Positions 17,472 to 25,274 of a DNA stretch of 64,000 nt are shown in pieces; position 1 is the first letter of the stretch; every line of letters starts with the position of its first letter. Both the position numbers and the translations under genes were made by a program. The notes under the pieces are model-generated. The model was not told the DNA's origin, ran no database searches, and saw nothing but the letters and a program-made list of their open reading frames with translations. This DNA comes from Sphingomonas sp. Leaf230 (GTDB lineage: Bacteria; Pseudomonadota; Alphaproteobacteria; Sphingomonadales; Sphingomonadaceae). The stretch is from positions 62,001 to 126,000 of the forward strand of contig NZ_LMKW01000011.1 of assembly GCF_001421745.1 (NCBI RefSeq), given 5' to 3'.

Positions 17472-17656
17472 TCGATCGAACCAGTCCGACATAAAGACGA
17501 CGTCGTCGCCCGGCCGCCTCGGCCGCGGCGGCGTCCCCACAGCGTCGCTGCTCCTCCCGCCAGACTGATCATACTACCGTATCGCCTAGTCGTTTCCGAT
17601 CACGCGCGGGCGCCTGCAATTTCGTACTGAAGGCGCAGGTTACCAAGGGCAATGCG

Positions 17657-17830
17657 ATGACGAAGGTTCAAGACGACAGCCACTTTCCCGCCGACGACAA
17701 CGACGATTCGAGCTATTTTCAGCGTCGAGCCGAGTGGCATGAAGGCCGCGCCGAGGTCGCCGAGGATACGAGCACACGGTCGCTGCATCTGCGGTTCGCG
17801 CGGCTCTATACGGCGCGCGCGACGTCCTGA
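17657..17830 (+). CDS. small hypothetical protein
   Basis: A 57-residue frame, ATG to TGA, acidic at the N-terminus (DDSHFPADDNDDSS) followed by YFQRRAEWHEGRAEVAED and a helical LHLRFARLYTARA tail. Small proteins with a YFxRRAxxE pattern followed by an alpha-helix with a conserved Tyr are frequent in sphingomonads, which is why I retain it. It stands alone in a gap after the S15 hydrolase and before the stress cluster. No function can be proposed. Confidence 0.55.
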   Translation: MTKVQDDSHFPADDNDDSSYFQRRAEWHEGRAEVAEDTSTRSLHLRFARLYTARATS

Positions 17831-17870
17831 TATGGTACATTACAGCTAGTATTCTTACACAAAACTACCA

Positions 17871-17896
17871 GGAACCAAGAGGTTACCGGTAGGTTT
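17871..17896 (+). promoter_or_regulatory. candidate EcfG-type general stress promoter
   Basis: GGAAC (17871-17875), 17 bp, then GTTT (17893-17896). This matches the GGAAC-N16/17-(C)GTT pattern of alphaproteobacterial EcfG sigma factors except for the C. It lies 57 bp upstream of the lipoprotein that opens the CsbD/PAS-LuxR cluster. Confidence 0.45.
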
Positions 17897-17952
17897 ATGC
17901 GTCCAGTCCCGTCGCGATACCCCGCGTGCGGCAATGTACTGGAGCTGCTCAC

Positions 17953-18282
17953 ATGAAGCGCATGACGTCCGCCACCGGGGCCCTGGCCCTGCTGGTGTCC
18001 ATTGCCGGTTGCGCCGCGCCCGCGACGCGTATCTCGAGCGGGCTCCAGCGCTACGGGCTCGATCAGTCGCGCTCCGATTGCGTCGGCGGTCGGCTCCAGG
18101 CGAACCTATCGCTCGGCCAGTTGCAGCGCCTAGGCAAGGCCGTTGCGGCGTACCGCCAGGGCGACACCACGCCCGGCGTGCTCACCCCGTCCGATCTCAT
18201 CCGCGTCGCCTCCGAGCTCCGCGATCCGAAGATCGCGCTCGAAGTCGGCAAGGCCGCCGCGGGCTGCGGCGTGCTGCCGTAA
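17953..18282 (+). CDS. small lipoprotein of unknown function
   Basis: A 109-residue protein with a lipoprotein signal peptide: charged start (MKRM), hydrophobic core and lipobox SIAGC, with the lipidated Cys about residue 22. The mature part contains YGLDQSRSDCVGGRL, and with the Cys near the C-terminus (AAGCGVLP) could form a disulfide. The chosen ATG removes nine upstream codons that would spoil the signal. It is the first gene after the GGAAC-type promoter and lies 40 bp before the csbD-like gene, so it probably belongs to the same stress regulon. I do not recognise a named family. Confidence 0.75.
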   Translation: MKRMTSATGALALLVSIAGCAAPATRISSGLQRYGLDQSRSDCVGGRLQANLSLGQLQRLGKAVAAYRQGDTTPGVLTPSDLIRVASELRDPKIALEVGKAAAGCGVLP

Positions 18283-18322
18283 CGCGATCTTCTTCCCCTA
18301 AATTCAAACTGAAGGACCTGAC

Positions 18323-18688
18323 ATGAACAAGGACGAATTCCAGGGCGGTGCCCGCTATGTCGGCGGCAAGGTCGAGAAGGCCGTTGGCGACACCGTGAAC
18401 AGCCGCGACTGGCAGGTCGACGGCGTCGTCGATCAGGTCGCCGGCGGTGCGCAGAACCTGTACGGCCGCGCCAAGTCGGCGATCGAGGACGCCGTCGACG
18501 GTGCCCCCGAACTCGCCGACAAGATCGGCAGCGAGGCGCGCGAAGCCGGCGATCGTGCCGCCGACGCCGCTCGTCGCGCCGCCTCGACCGCACAGGCATC
18601 GGCCAAGGACGCCCCCGTCCTCTGGGCGCTCGGCGCCGCCGCAATCGGCTACGGCCTCGCCTGGCTCGTCCACGGCCAGCGCGACTGA
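18323..18688 (+). CDS. CsbD-family stress protein with C-terminal membrane anchor
   Basis: A 121-residue protein. The first half matches the CsbD pattern (GGARYVGGKVEKAVGD, then a repeat-like VDQVAGGAQNLYGRAK); the middle is a long charged alanine-rich helix (GDRAADAARRAASTAQ); the end is a single hydrophobic segment (VLWALGAAAIGYGLAWLV) likely to anchor it in the inner membrane. CsbD proteins are general-stress proteins of unknown biochemical role. It starts with a good ribosome site (AAGGA) and is followed after 4 bp by the PAS-LuxR regulator, so the two are presumably one transcript. Confidence 0.85.
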   Translation: MNKDEFQGGARYVGGKVEKAVGDTVNSRDWQVDGVVDQVAGGAQNLYGRAKSAIEDAVDGAPELADKIGSEAREAGDRAADAARRAASTAQASAKDAPVLWALGAAAIGYGLAWLVHGQRD

Positions 18689-18692
18689 TCGC

Positions 18693-20225
18693 ATGACCGT
18701 GGCGCCGCCTCTCAAGTCGCTTCGTGACTCCGCCGATCTGCGCCATCTGCGCCAGATCATCGCGGGGCTAGACGAAGGCGTCATCCTCGTCGATCCCGAC
18801 CAGGACATCCTGTGGGCCAACACGGCCGCACTCGGAATGCACGGGGTCGACTCGGTCGAGGATCTTGGTGCCACGGTCGACGATTATCGCCAGCGTTTCC
18901 AGCTGCGCTATCGCAACAACCACAAGCTCAACGACGCCGACTACCCGATCGAGCGCGTCGTGTCGGGCGAGGCCTTCTCGGAGGTCGTGGTCGAGGTCGC
19001 GGTCGCCGGCGAGGACGAACCCCGCTGGGTGCATCAGGTGCGCAGCCTCGTCCTGACTAACGACGACGACGAGCCCGAATGCCTCGTCATGATCATCCAG
19101 GACGTGTCCGCACAGTTCGAGGCCGAGGATCGCTTCGAACAGTCGTTCAACGCGAATCCCGCGCCCGCGGTCATCTGTCGCCTGTGCGATCTTCGCTTCG
19201 TGAAGGTCAACCAGGGTTTTATCGACATGACCGGGCACGACCGCGATGCCGTCCTGTCGCGCACGGTCTACGATATCGACGTCCTCGAACGCGGCGAGAA
19301 GCGCGATCTTGGCAAGGAGCGCCTCGCCGAGGGCCGCACCATCCCGCAGATGGAGGCGGAGCTCAGCCTGCCCGACGGCGCGACCAAGCTCGTGATCGTC
19401 GCCGGCCAGCCGATCGACATGGGCGATCAGCCGTGCATGCTGTTCACCTTCGCCGACCTCGAACCGCGCCGGAAAGCGGAGACGCAGCTGCGCCATAGCG
19501 AGGAGCGCTTCATGCGGACCTTCTCCCTCGCGCCCGTAGCGCTCGCGATCGGCGCGCGCGACGGTCACCGGCTGTGCGACGTCAACGAGGCCTTCACCAG
19601 CCTCACCGGTTATTCCTCGGCGGAGATCATCGGTCGCCCGCTCGGCGACGTCGACCTGTGGGAAACGCCCGCGCTGCGCCATGCGATCGAGGCCGATATC
19701 GACGCCGGCCTCCCGATTCGCGACCGCGAAGTCCGCATCCGCGGCAAGGACGGCGACATCATCGACTGCATCGTCTCGACCGAGCCGATCCAACTCGACG
19801 ACGAAGCCTGCGTGCTGTGGGCAATGCGCGACATCAGCACGCGCAAAGCGTCCGAGCGCGAACTCGTCAACGCGATCGAGGCGGTGATGAAGGACACGAG
19901 CTGGCTCAGCCGGTCGATCATGGAAAAGCTTGCGCGAATCCGCACGCCGAACGCCGAGCCGGTCGGCGTCGGGCTCGACGAACTGACGCAGCGCGAGCGC
20001 GAGGTGCTGGCGCTGATCTGTCGCGGGCTCGACGACAAGTCGATCGCGCGCACGCTCGACGTTTCCAGCAACACCGTGCGCAACCATGTCGCGCGGATCT
20101 ATTCGAAGATCGGCGTCAACCGCCGCAACGCCGCCGCCGCCTGGGCGCGCGCGCGAGGGTTCGATGGCGATTCCATCCCGCACGCGCTCCACCTCAAGGC
20201 GCCTTCGAAGGAGATCGCAGCATGA
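18693..20225 (+). CDS. PAS-PAS-PAS LuxR-type transcriptional regulator
   Basis: A 510-residue regulator with three PAS-like sensor domains (about residues 20-135, 147-260 and 272-385) and a C-terminal LuxR/GerE helix-turn-helix (about 428-480: LTQREREVLALICRG and SSNTVRNHVARIYSKIGV). There is no kinase or receiver domain and no membrane segment, so it should sense a cytosolic cue such as redox, light or a small molecule through PAS and bind DNA directly. The ATG chosen lies 4 bp after the csbD-like stop; longer in-frame extensions overlap that gene. Its stop overlaps the next start (ATGA). Its targets probably include the neighbouring stress genes. Confidence 0.9.
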   Translation: MTVAPPLKSLRDSADLRHLRQIIAGLDEGVILVDPDQDILWANTAALGMHGVDSVEDLGATVDDYRQRFQLRYRNNHKLNDADYPIERVVSGEAFSEVVVEVAVAGEDEPRWVHQVRSLVLTNDDDEPECLVMIIQDVSAQFEAEDRFEQSFNANPAPAVICRLCDLRFVKVNQGFIDMTGHDRDAVLSRTVYDIDVLERGEKRDLGKERLAEGRTIPQMEAELSLPDGATKLVIVAGQPIDMGDQPCMLFTFADLEPRRKAETQLRHSEERFMRTFSLAPVALAIGARDGHRLCDVNEAFTSLTGYSSAEIIGRPLGDVDLWETPALRHAIEADIDAGLPIRDREVRIRGKDGDIIDCIVSTEPIQLDDEACVLWAMRDISTRKASERELVNAIEAVMKDTSWLSRSIMEKLARIRTPNAEPVGVGLDELTQREREVLALICRGLDDKSIARTLDVSSNTVRNHVARIYSKIGVNRRNAAAAWARARGFDGDSIPHALHLKAPSKEIAA

Positions 20226-20473
20226 CGCGCGACAAGGATAAATCGGACCAGGACGAAGCCCGCACCCGCCAGGCGAAGGGCTCGATCCAGGAGGCGATCG
20301 GCAAGATCATCGGCAATGCCGCGATCGAACAGCGTGGCTCGCAGGAGAGCGAAGCCGGTGCCCGCGAAGCCAAGGCCGACGAAGCCTCCAAGGCTGGCAA
20401 AGGCTCGAAGGCCGGAACCGCGAAGGCCGACAAACAGATCGACACACCCATCGATAGGCACGGCAAAGACTGA
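20222..20473 (+). CDS. small CsbD-like hydrophilic protein
   Basis: An 83-residue, very hydrophilic protein. A CsbD-like segment (RQAKGSIQEAIGKIIGNAAIEQRGSQE) is followed by a lysine/alanine-rich tail (KADEASKAGKGSKAGTAKADK) that is probably disordered. The ATG overlaps the stop of the PAS-LuxR gene as ATGA, a sign of translational coupling. It is likely a general-stress protein expressed with the regulator. It is the second CsbD relative in 2 kb; unlike the first it has no membrane anchor. Confidence 0.8.
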   Translation: MTRDKDKSDQDEARTRQAKGSIQEAIGKIIGNAAIEQRGSQESEAGAREAKADEASKAGKGSKAGTAKADKQIDTPIDRHGKD

Positions 20474-20511
20474 CGCCGTTCCTCGAATTTCGTGAATAAC
20501 AGGAGTGAATT

Positions 20512-21405
20512 ATGGCTAACCATGTAAATCCCGGCGTCCTGCCGACGGACGACTTCCGTCGCGTGAAGACCCCGACCCGCATCTCGTGGGGCGCAATCTT
20601 CGCCGGCGTCGTGATCGCGATCGCGATCCAGCTGGTGCTCGGCATCCTCGGCACCGGCATCGGCCTCAGCCTGGTCGATCCGGTCGAGGGCACGACCCCC
20701 GGCGCGACCGGCTTCGGCATCGGCGCAGGGATCTACTGGATCATCACGACGATCATCGCTCTCGGCGCGGGCGGTTATGCCGCAGCACGCGGCGCTGGCG
20801 TACATGACCGGTTCGACGGCCTGATCCACGGCCTGGTCGTCTGGGGCGTCACCCTGATCCTCACCATGTACCTGCTCACCTCGGCCGTCGGCGGCATCAT
20901 CGGCGGCGCATTCCGCACCGTCGGTTCGGTCGCGTCGGCAGCCGGCACCGGCATCGGCGCAGCAGCCCCGAAGGTTGCCGACGTCGCCAACGTCGACGTC
21001 ACCGACGTTCGCGCCGAAGCTGCTCAGTATCTGTCGGACGCACCGTCGGATCCTGCGCAGATGACGCCGGAGCAGGCGCAGAAGGAAATCGCGAAGGAGC
21101 TGCCGGCACTCGCAAAGGGTGGCCAGGACGGCGCGCAGGCTGAAAGCCGCATCGTCGACATCGTTGCGGCCCAGCGCAAGATCAGCCGTCCGGAGGCTCA
21201 GGCCCAGGTGACGCGCGCCAAGGCACAGTTCGTCCAGACCAAGAACAAGACCGTAGAGACCGCCAAGTCGGCGACCGACACCGCCGCCGGTGCAGCCGCA
21301 GGCACGTCGTTCATGATCGTGATCGCGCTGCTCATCGGCGCTGCCGCTGCAGGCTTCGGTGCCACCACCGCCGCCCGCCGCCGCGTCTACACCGACGCCG
21401 TCTGA
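20512..21405 (+). CDS. PhnA-like multi-pass membrane protein
   Basis: A 297-residue protein with hydrophobic segments near residues 25-45 (WGAIFAGVVIAIAIQLVLG), 65-90, 100-125 and a final one at about 265-290, separated by a long soluble Ala/Gln-rich helical region that carries PEQAQKEIAKELPALAKGG. It matches proteins usually called PhnA-like in sphingomonads and relatives; that name has no functional content and it has nothing to do with phosphonate use. A clear ribosome site (AGGAG) precedes the ATG 38 bp after the small CsbD-like gene. The stress-gene context suggests an envelope-stress role. Confidence 0.7.
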   Translation: MANHVNPGVLPTDDFRRVKTPTRISWGAIFAGVVIAIAIQLVLGILGTGIGLSLVDPVEGTTPGATGFGIGAGIYWIITTIIALGAGGYAAARGAGVHDRFDGLIHGLVVWGVTLILTMYLLTSAVGGIIGGAFRTVGSVASAAGTGIGAAAPKVADVANVDVTDVRAEAAQYLSDAPSDPAQMTPEQAQKEIAKELPALAKGGQDGAQAESRIVDIVAAQRKISRPEAQAQVTRAKAQFVQTKNKTVETAKSATDTAAGAAAGTSFMIVIALLIGAAAAGFGATTAARRRVYTDAV

Positions 21406-21467
21406 TACGGTCGATCGGTTCGTGTAACGGGGCGCCGTCCGCGTAACGGGACGGCATCCCATTCGGC

Positions 21468-21495
21468 GAACGGCCGCGCAATCGCGCGGCCGTTC
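21468..21495 (+). terminator. hairpin terminator after the PhnA-like gene
   Basis: A perfect 12-bp GC-rich stem (GAACGGCCGCGC and its complement) with a 4-nt loop, 62 bp after the stop. There is no run of T, so it could act through Rho or as mRNA end protection. Confidence 0.55.
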
Positions 21496-21577
21496 GTTCG
21501 TCAAACAGGTTACATCGTCGCTGCCGACCGGGTAAGGAGCCGCGGCGAGGACCTGATAGAAATCTAAGGGTACCGAG

Positions 21578-21721
21578 ATGACCACGTCGCAACAGGATCG
21601 CCGTTCGCTTCGCATTGCCATCGTCCGCGCGTTGCAACTTGCCGACGCCCAGGACGACCATCTCGTGGCGGCCTTGCTGGCGCAGGCGCTCGACGCAGCC
21701 GAGAACGAGCTGTCCGAATAA
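21578..21721 (+). CDS. small helical hypothetical protein
   Basis: A 47-residue frame, ATG to TAA, rich in Ala, Leu, Asp and Gln, predicted to be a helical hairpin (RIAIVRALQLADAQDDHLVAALLAQALDAAENEL). It stands between the PhnA-like hairpin and the phospholipase D gene, in codons typical of the neighbourhood. Similar tiny proteins occur in sphingomonads as far as I recall. No function can be assigned. Confidence 0.5.
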   Translation: MTTSQQDRRSLRIAIVRALQLADAQDDHLVAALLAQALDAAENELSE

Positions 21722-21845
21722 AGTACCGATGGTGCGTGCGCGCCACGAACATTTTATAATGAATGCTGCCGTCCGTCGGTCCACCGAAGGCCAAAACTCG
21801 CCTCTGTGGGTTGGCTGATCGCACCAAGCCTGCGATGGCAGCACC

Positions 21846-23417
21846 ATGAATTCTCACGGAACACTGCTCGAGCCCGGTCGCAACTGCTGGCGGATCGAAC
21901 CCGCCAAGCAGGCCACCGTCATCGTCGACGCCGACGATTATTTCAAAGCCGCCCGCGCGGTGATGATGAAGGCCAGGAAGCAGATCCTGCTCGTCGGCTG
22001 GGATTTCGACGCGCGCATCCGCTTCGGTAGTGGTGACGATGACGATGGCGGCCCCGAGCGCGTCGGCGAGTTCGTCACCTGGCTCGCACGTCGCACGCCG
22101 GGGCTCAACATCCATATCCTCCGCTGGGATACCGGCGCGATCAAGACGCTGTTCCACGGCCAGACGCTGTTGCGCATCGCCAAGTGGATCCGCGACCCGC
22201 AGGTCCATCTGCGGCTCGACGGCCATCATCCCCCCGCCGGCTCGCATCACCAGAAAGTGGTAGTGATCGACGACGACGTCGCGTTCTGCGGCGGGATCGA
22301 CATGACCGTCGACCGCTGGGATACGCGCGCGCACGCCGACGACGAACCGCGCCGGATCGAGCCAGACGGCTCGCCCTACGGTCCGTGGCACGACGCGACT
22401 ACGATCCTGCAAGGCCCGGTCGCCCGCGCACTCGGCGACATGTGCCGTGGACGCTGGGAAGTGTCCGGCGGCGGCGCGTTGGAGCCGGTGACTGACGGCG
22501 CCGACTGCTGGCCCGATCATGTGAAGGCCGATTTCACCGACGTCGAAGTCGGCATCGCGCTCACGATACCCGAAATGGCCGAACAGGAGCCCCGCCACGA
22601 CGTCGAGGCACTGTACGTCGACCTGATCGCGCGGACGAAGCGCTTCTTCTACGCCGAGAGCCAGTATTTCGCGTCGCGCAAAGTGGCCGAGGCGATCGGC
22701 AAGCGGTTGCGCGAACCCGATGGTCCCGAATTCGTCATCGTCCACCCGACCACCGCGGAGGGCTGGCTCGAACCGATCGCGATGGACTCCGCGCGCGCCC
22801 GGCTGGTCGAGGCGCTGCACGAACAGGATCCGCACAATCGGCTGCGCCTCTACCACCCGTTCACCGCGGGTGGGCAGCCGATCTACGTCCACGCCAAGGT
22901 GACGGTGGTCGACGACGAAGTGCTCCGCGTCGGCTCGTCCAACTTCAACAACCGCTCGCTGCGGCTCGACAGCGAATGCGACGTCGTCATCGACGCCGCG
23001 CGCGATCGCAACGCCGGTGAGCGCGACACGATCGCCAGCATCCGCAATGGCCTGCTCGCCGAACATCTCGACACCGACGTCGCGACGATCGAGACGTCGA
23101 TCGCGGAAACGGGCTCGCTGATCGAAACGATCGAACGGCTGCGCGGCGACGGCCGCTCGCTCCGCCCTTACGAGGTTCCCGAACTCGACTCCGTGCGCGA
23201 GTGGCTGGCCGACAACAAGATCCTCGATCCCGAGGGTCCGGGCGAGATGTTCGAGGGACTGTCTGGCCGCAAGCCTTTGCTCAAGAACCTGCGCCCGCAC
23301 CTCCACCGTGCCGACGGCAGCATCTCGCCGGTCATGGCAGCGGTCGCGGTCGGCGGCACCGCGGCCGGCATCGCGCTGATCGGGACGATGCTGTGGGGTC
23401 TCCGCGCCAGGAAATGA
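21846..23417 (+). CDS. phospholipase D / cardiolipin synthase-type protein
   Basis: A 523-residue protein of the phospholipase D superfamily with two HxKxxxxD catalytic motifs: HHQKVVVIDDDVAFCGG (about residue 135) and VHAKVTVVDDEVLRVGSSNFNNRS (about 350). These act as a pair in phosphodiester hydrolysis or transphosphatidylation. The C-terminus has a single membrane-spanning segment (MAAVAVGGTAAGIALIGTM) ending in a basic tail, which would hold the enzyme at the inner membrane. It has a paralogue in this window at 47027-48466 that lacks the anchor. Phospholipid remodelling is the likely role; phospholipase and cardiolipin synthase activity cannot be separated by sequence. Confidence 0.88.
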   Translation: MNSHGTLLEPGRNCWRIEPAKQATVIVDADDYFKAARAVMMKARKQILLVGWDFDARIRFGSGDDDDGGPERVGEFVTWLARRTPGLNIHILRWDTGAIKTLFHGQTLLRIAKWIRDPQVHLRLDGHHPPAGSHHQKVVVIDDDVAFCGGIDMTVDRWDTRAHADDEPRRIEPDGSPYGPWHDATTILQGPVARALGDMCRGRWEVSGGGALEPVTDGADCWPDHVKADFTDVEVGIALTIPEMAEQEPRHDVEALYVDLIARTKRFFYAESQYFASRKVAEAIGKRLREPDGPEFVIVHPTTAEGWLEPIAMDSARARLVEALHEQDPHNRLRLYHPFTAGGQPIYVHAKVTVVDDEVLRVGSSNFNNRSLRLDSECDVVIDAARDRNAGERDTIASIRNGLLAEHLDTDVATIETSIAETGSLIETIERLRGDGRSLRPYEVPELDSVREWLADNKILDPEGPGEMFEGLSGRKPLLKNLRPHLHRADGSISPVMAAVAVGGTAAGIALIGTMLWGLRARK

Positions 23418-23426
23418 CGCGCAAAT

Positions 23427-23446
23427 CCTCCCCCGCTTGGGGGAGG
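23427..23446. terminator. palindrome between convergent genes
   Basis: CCTCCCCC and GGGGGAGG with a 4-nt loop, lying between the stops of two convergent genes (23417 and 23452). Likely a bidirectional terminator and a short version of the CCTCCCCC repeat seen at 44507 and 46890. Confidence 0.5.
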
Positions 23447-23451
23447 AGGAC

Positions 23452-24054
23452 TCAGCCTCGAAGCTCACCCTCGAACGCGCGCACGATCCGCCGGTCGGGA
23501 ATCAGCCACAGCGCAACCACCGCCACGTACAACGCGATCGCGAACCAGCGGCTGACGAACGCCAGCGGCACGCCGGTGAAATACAGCGCGATACTGCCCC
23601 ACCCCTTCCAGTCCGAACCGATCGCGCGCGCAACCGCCGACTCCTTGCCGTTGCAGGCGATGATCGCGCGTTCGGTCAGCGAATAGCCGATCGCCGCGAG
23701 CCCCAGGACGATGCCATAGGCTGCCGTCGCCCCCGCCGCGAACGCGCTCTCGTCGAGCCAGCGGATCACGAACGGCACCAGGCTCAGCCAGAACAGCAGG
23801 AAAAGGTTCGCCCACATCACGCGCCCGTCGACGCGCTCGACCGCGGAAAACATATGGTGGTGATTGTTCCAGAAAAGCCCGACGTTCACGAAGCTCAACA
23901 CATACGCCAGCAACACCGGCGCACTCCCGATCAACGCGTGCAGGTCGCCCGTTTCCGGCACCTTCAGTTCCAACACCATGATCGTGATGATGATCGCGAC
24001 CACGCCGTCGGTGAAGGCCTCGACTCTCCCCGGCCCCAGTCGTCGTCCGCTCAT
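23452..24054 (-). CDS. TMEM175-family (DUF1211) membrane channel
   Basis: A 200-residue integral membrane protein. Its N-terminus has the TMEM175 signature (RVEAFTDGVVAIIITIMVLEL, a variant of the FSD filter-helix motif) and a second helix ends with NHHHMF, as in bacterial members of the family. About five to six hydrophobic segments are visible. Bacterial TMEM175 proteins are potassium-permeable tetrameric channels. It faces the haloperoxidase-type gene across a 309-bp divergent region and converges with the phospholipase D gene, so it is probably transcribed alone. Confidence 0.85.
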   Translation of the reverse strand: MSGRRLGPGRVEAFTDGVVAIIITIMVLELKVPETGDLHALIGSAPVLLAYVLSFVNVGLFWNNHHHMFSAVERVDGRVMWANLFLLFWLSLVPFVIRWLDESAFAAGATAAYGIVLGLAAIGYSLTERAIIACNGKESAVARAIGSDWKGWGSIALYFTGVPLAFVSRWFAIALYVAVVALWLIPDRRIVRAFEGELRG

Positions 24055-24363
24055 AGTCGCCCCCCGCCAGCTCTCACCGTGAGCTTGGCCACAATAAGAA
24101 ATGTGAACTCAGTATCTTGCAATAAACCGGCTCGGTCTCGGCCGTTTCGATACTAGGACCTATAAACGATCGACCGATCTATCCCAGTCTGATCCGGGCT
24201 TTTACATCGCGTCGCGGCGTGTCATTCCCCTGACGACGCAGTGTCTGTTTGCCATTTGTAGACGTGATAAACGCCCGGCAGATCAGGAAAACCTGTGTTC
24301 GGAGAGACTTGACCCTGAATCGCACGCTTCCTTGCACTTCCATGACAAGACGGAGTTATCGAA
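24055..24363. other. divergent intergenic region
   Basis: 309 bp between the TMEM175 gene and the haloperoxidase-type gene. It must contain both promoters. I found no convincing -35/-10 pair, EcfG motif, palindrome or small gene in it; a plausible ribosome site (CGGAG) precedes the start at 24364. Confidence 0.5.
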
Positions 24364-25206
24364 ATGAGCAGCGGCTTCATCAAAACCGAAGACGGCGTCG
24401 ACATCTTCTACAAGGATTGGGGACCGAAGGACGCGCAGCCGATCGTGTTCCACCACGGCTGGCCCTTGTCGTCGGACGACTGGGACACGCAGATGCTGTT
24501 CTTCCTCGCCGAGGGCTACCGCGTCGTCGCGCATGATCGCCGCGGGCATGGCCGCTCGTCGCAGGCCGACACCGGCAACGACATGGACCATTATGCCGCC
24601 GACGCCTCCGCTGTCGCCGAGCATCTCGACCTGACCAACGCAGTGCACATCGGCCACTCGACCGGCGGCGGCGAAGTCGCGCGCTATGTCGCGCAGTTCG
24701 GCCAGCCCCAGGGCCGCGTCGCCAAGGCCGTCCTCGTCAGCGCGGTCCCGCCGCTGATGCTCAAGACCGACGCCAATCCCGGCGGCACGCCGATCGCGGT
24801 GTTCGACGGGTTCCGCAAAGCTCTCGCCGAGAACCGCGCGCAGTTCTTCCTCGATGTTGCATCGGGGCCGTTCTACGGCTTCAACCGTCCGAACGCCGTA
24901 GTCTCGGACGGCGTCATCCGGAATTGGTGGCGCCAGGGCATGATGGGCAGCGCGCTCGCGCATTCCGACGGCATCAAGGCGTTTTCGGAGACCGACCAGA
25001 CCGCGGATCTCGAGGCGATCACCGTGCCGATGCTGGTGCTGCAAGGCGATGACGACCAGATCGTCCCCTATGAAGACGCCTCGCTCGTACAGGCGAAACT
25101 GCTCAAGAACGCCACGCTGAAGATCTACAAGGGCTTTCCCCACGGCATGCTGACGACGCACGCCGAGGTTCTCAACCCCGATCTGCTGGCGTTCGTGAAG
25201 AGCTGA
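24364..25206 (+). CDS. alpha/beta hydrolase, non-heme chloroperoxidase type
   Basis: A 280-residue alpha/beta hydrolase matching cofactor-free haloperoxidases and related aryl esterases. Catalytic triad elements are visible: nucleophile in GHSTGGGE (Ser99), Asp in [11 protein letters not shown] (about residue 225) and His in YKGFPHGML (about 258). The oxyanion-hole segment [12 protein letters not shown] is intact. There is no signal peptide, so it is cytosolic. Such enzymes are perhydrolases in vitro; natural substrates are generally unknown. It is a single-gene unit, with a hairpin after its stop. Confidence 0.88.
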   Translation: MSSGFIKTEDGVDIFYKDWGPKDAQPIVFHHGWPLSSDDWDTQMLFFLAEGYRVVAHDRRGHGRSSQADTGNDMDHYAADASAVAEHLDLTNAVHIGHSTGGGEVARYVAQFGQPQGRVAKAVLVSAVPPLMLKTDANPGGTPIAVFDGFRKALAENRAQFFLDVASGPFYGFNRPNAVVSDGVIRNWWRQGMMGSALAHSDGIKAFSETDQTADLEAITVPMLVLQGDDDQIVPYEDASLVQAKLLKNATLKIYKGFPHGMLTTHAEVLNPDLLAFVKS

Positions 25207-25220
25207 ACACCCGCCACGAT

Positions 25221-25256
25221 CGGCCCGCAGCGTGATCTAAATCCCGCTGCGGGCCG
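25221..25256. terminator. hairpin between convergent genes
   Basis: A perfect 12-bp stem (CGGCCCGCAGCG and complement) with a 12-nt loop, placed between the hydrolase stop at 25206 and the minus-strand stop at 25275. It can serve both directions; there is no T-run. Confidence 0.55.
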
Positions 25257-25274
25257 GTACCTTGGACCACGACC

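Noticed and set aside
17506-17533. GC-rich possible hairpin after the S15 gene
   Set aside because: The arms (GCCGCC/GGCGGC) are short and the region is simply GC-rich; no T-tract.
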